From: Phycisphaerales bacterium
GTDB taxonomy: Bacteria; Planctomycetota; Phycisphaerae; Phycisphaerales; UBA1924
Assembly: GCA_026982035.1 (NCBI GenBank)
Contig: JALSHW010000029.1
Location: forward strand, 1 to 5,798
Direction of reading: 5' to 3'
DNA length: 5,798 nucleotides
Below are positions 4,812 through 5,798 of the stretch, piece by piece. Position 1 is the stretch's first letter. Each line of letters starts with the position of its first letter. The translations under genes and the position numbers were made by a program. The notes under the pieces are model-generated. The model did no database searches. It had not been told where the DNA came from and worked only from the letters and a program-made list of their open reading frames with translations.

Positions 4812-4825
4812 TCGCCATCAACAAC

Positions 4826-4852
4826 CAAGATTTACTCAACGCTGAGTTCTTG
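4826..4852. promoter_or_regulatory. Interrupted dyad between kdsA and the PLP enzyme gene
   Basis: CAAGA (4826-4830) and TCTTG (4848-4852) flank ACTCA (4834-4838) and TGAGT (4843-4847), with loop ACGC and a 3-base bulge TTT. It lies 24 bases beyond the kdsA stop and upstream of the possible -10 of the next gene. It could be an operator, an mRNA-end hairpin of kdsA or part of the leader. No T-run follows on the transcribed strand. Confidence 0.4.
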
Positions 4853-4875
4853 TTGAAGACACCAAAAGGCCGGCT

Positions 4876-5745
4876 CTATGACCGAGTTTCAACGATCGCC
4901 GCCGCCCGCACAATCACCTCTTCAAACCCCTCAAATCCCAACTGCGTCGCCCCATCGGACCACGCCTCTTTGGGCTCAGGATGACACTCCACAAACAACG
5001 CATGCACCCCAATGGCCACCGCCGCCTTGGCCAACTGCAACGCCCGATCAGGCCTCCCCCCCGTCTGCTCACCACTCCCCGGCAACTGCGTCGAGTGCGT
5101 CACATCAAAGCAAACAGGCGGCGATCCGAGTGTGCTGAACTTGCTGCAATCCAGCTCCATCATGTCCGCAATCCCAATAAAGTCATTGACCAGCCGGTGA
5201 TACCCAAAGAAAGTCCCGCGCTCTGTGAGCATCAAGTTCTCACACCCGGCCTCGGTCGCCTTCCGTACCGGCCCACCCATCTCCCCAGGCGATAAAAACT
5301 GCCCCTTCTTGATATTCAAGCCCCGCCCATGCGATTGACACGCCTGAGCCGCCGCCACCACCAAATCCGTCTGCCGGCACAGAAACGCCGGAATCTGAAT
5401 CAAATCCACCACCGAAGCAATTTGCTCGGCCTGCTCAGGGCAATGAATATCCGTCGTCGTCGGCACACCAAGTTCTTGCTTGATGACAGAAAAATATTCC
5501 AGCCCCCGCTCAATCCCAATCCCCCGCTTCGAGTTCATCGACGATCGATTCGCCTTATCAAAACTCGCTTTGAAGATATAAGGCAACCCCGCCGCCGCAC
5601 ACACCGCCTTGCAGTGCCGACCCACCTCAAGCCCCAGTTCCAGCGATTCAAGCGTACAAGGCCCAGCAATCACCGCCAACGGCCGCCCCTCCCCGATTGT
5701 CACAGAGCCAACAGTACAAACGCGAGATGATGAGGTGTTCGTCAT
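4876..5745 (-). CDS. kdsA: 3-deoxy-8-phosphooctulonate synthase (KDO-8-phosphate synthase)
   Basis: A 289-residue cytosolic enzyme that condenses phosphoenolpyruvate with arabinose 5-phosphate to KDO-8-phosphate, an early step towards the inner core of lipopolysaccharide. Family motifs in order: IAGPCTLES (26-34), FKASFDKANRSS (58-69), TTTDIHCPEQ (96-105), IQIPAFLCRQTDL (116-128), LNIKKGQFLSPGEMG (143-157), LTERGTFFGYHRLVNDF (173-189), CFDVTHSTQ (212-220), GGRPDR (229-234), HPEP (255-258) and SDG (263-265). The four ligands of the metal-dependent class are present: C30, H217, E253 and D264; the metal-independent E. coli enzyme has Asn at the first. Length is normal. ATG 5745 is preferred; an in-frame TTG at 5775 would add ten unconserved residues. 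No Shine-Dalgarno is apparent at ATG 5745. A -10-like TAGTCT lies 40 bases upstream. No other lipopolysaccharide gene is adjacent in the window. Confidence 0.96.
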   Translation of the reverse strand: MTNTSSSRVCTVGSVTIGEGRPLAVIAGPCTLESLELGLEVGRHCKAVCAAAGLPYIFKASFDKANRSSMNSKRGIGIERGLEYFSVIKQELGVPTTTDIHCPEQAEQIASVVDLIQIPAFLCRQTDLVVAAAQACQSHGRGLNIKKGQFLSPGEMGGPVRKATEAGCENLMLTERGTFFGYHRLVNDFIGIADMMELDCSKFSTLGSPPVCFDVTHSTQLPGSGEQTGGRPDRALQLAKAAVAIGVHALFVECHPEPKEAWSDGATQLGFEGFEEVIVRAAAIVETRS

Positions 5746-5784
5746 AGTCCAACGGTAGGACGATTTCTCCGCCAAAACAGTGCT

Positions 5785-5790
5785 AGACTA
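5785..5790 (-). promoter_or_regulatory. Possible -10 element of kdsA
   Basis: On the minus strand TAGTCT (5790-5785) sits 40 bases before ATG 5745. A matching -35 would lie beyond the window edge, so it cannot be checked. The surrounding 10-mer CTAGACTACC (5783-5792) recurs exactly at 2128-2137, where TAGACT is the -10 of a plus-strand promoter. The element could therefore instead face a rightward gene outside the window, but no TTGACA-like hexamer is found at 16-17 bp on that side. Confidence 0.35.
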
Positions 5791-5798
5791 CCGCCCTG

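Overview
The window looks like chromosomal DNA from a planctomycete, most likely of the Phycisphaerae type. This rests on the double-GNAT acetyltransferase with a YEGTLDCPEL segment, the secreted protein of unknown function, the C-rich codon use, and the rpmA terminator, all of which resemble what I recall from that group. No search was run, so the assignment is an inference. I see no mobile element, CRISPR array, tRNA or rRNA.

Layout. Positions 1-390 (minus strand) hold the first 130 codons of a gene with a DnaA-type N-terminal domain. The gene runs off the left edge inside a Pro/Gln/Thr linker whose DNA is a strong G-quadruplex motif. A possible 75-codon gene (387-614, minus) overlaps its start by ATGA. 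The gene-free stretch 615-942 carries a good leftward promoter (807-835), three tandem 14-bp repeats (667-708), an AT-only palindrome and near-consensus DnaA boxes. It is therefore a candidate dnaA control region or replication origin. A two-part GNAT acetyltransferase gene follows (943-2019, minus).

A divergent promoter (2107-2134) drives an exported protein of unknown function (2205-2867, plus). A 268-bp gap with two RNA hairpins precedes rpmA, encoding ribosomal protein bL27 (3136-3435, plus). rpmA ends at a distinctive intrinsic terminator (3471-3499). Convergent to it are two minus-strand genes: kdsA, for 3-deoxy-8-phosphooctulonate synthase of lipopolysaccharide synthesis (4876-5745), then a PLP-dependent Cys/Met trans-sulfuration enzyme (3530-4759).

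The genes are housekeeping functions (replication, translation, outer-membrane sugar synthesis, sulfur amino acids) in mostly separate transcription units, not one pathway. I find no convincing new multi-gene system. The parts most worth a second look are the dnaA upstream region, the G-quadruplex in the dnaA linker, the terminator architecture, and the leader of the isolated rpmA.
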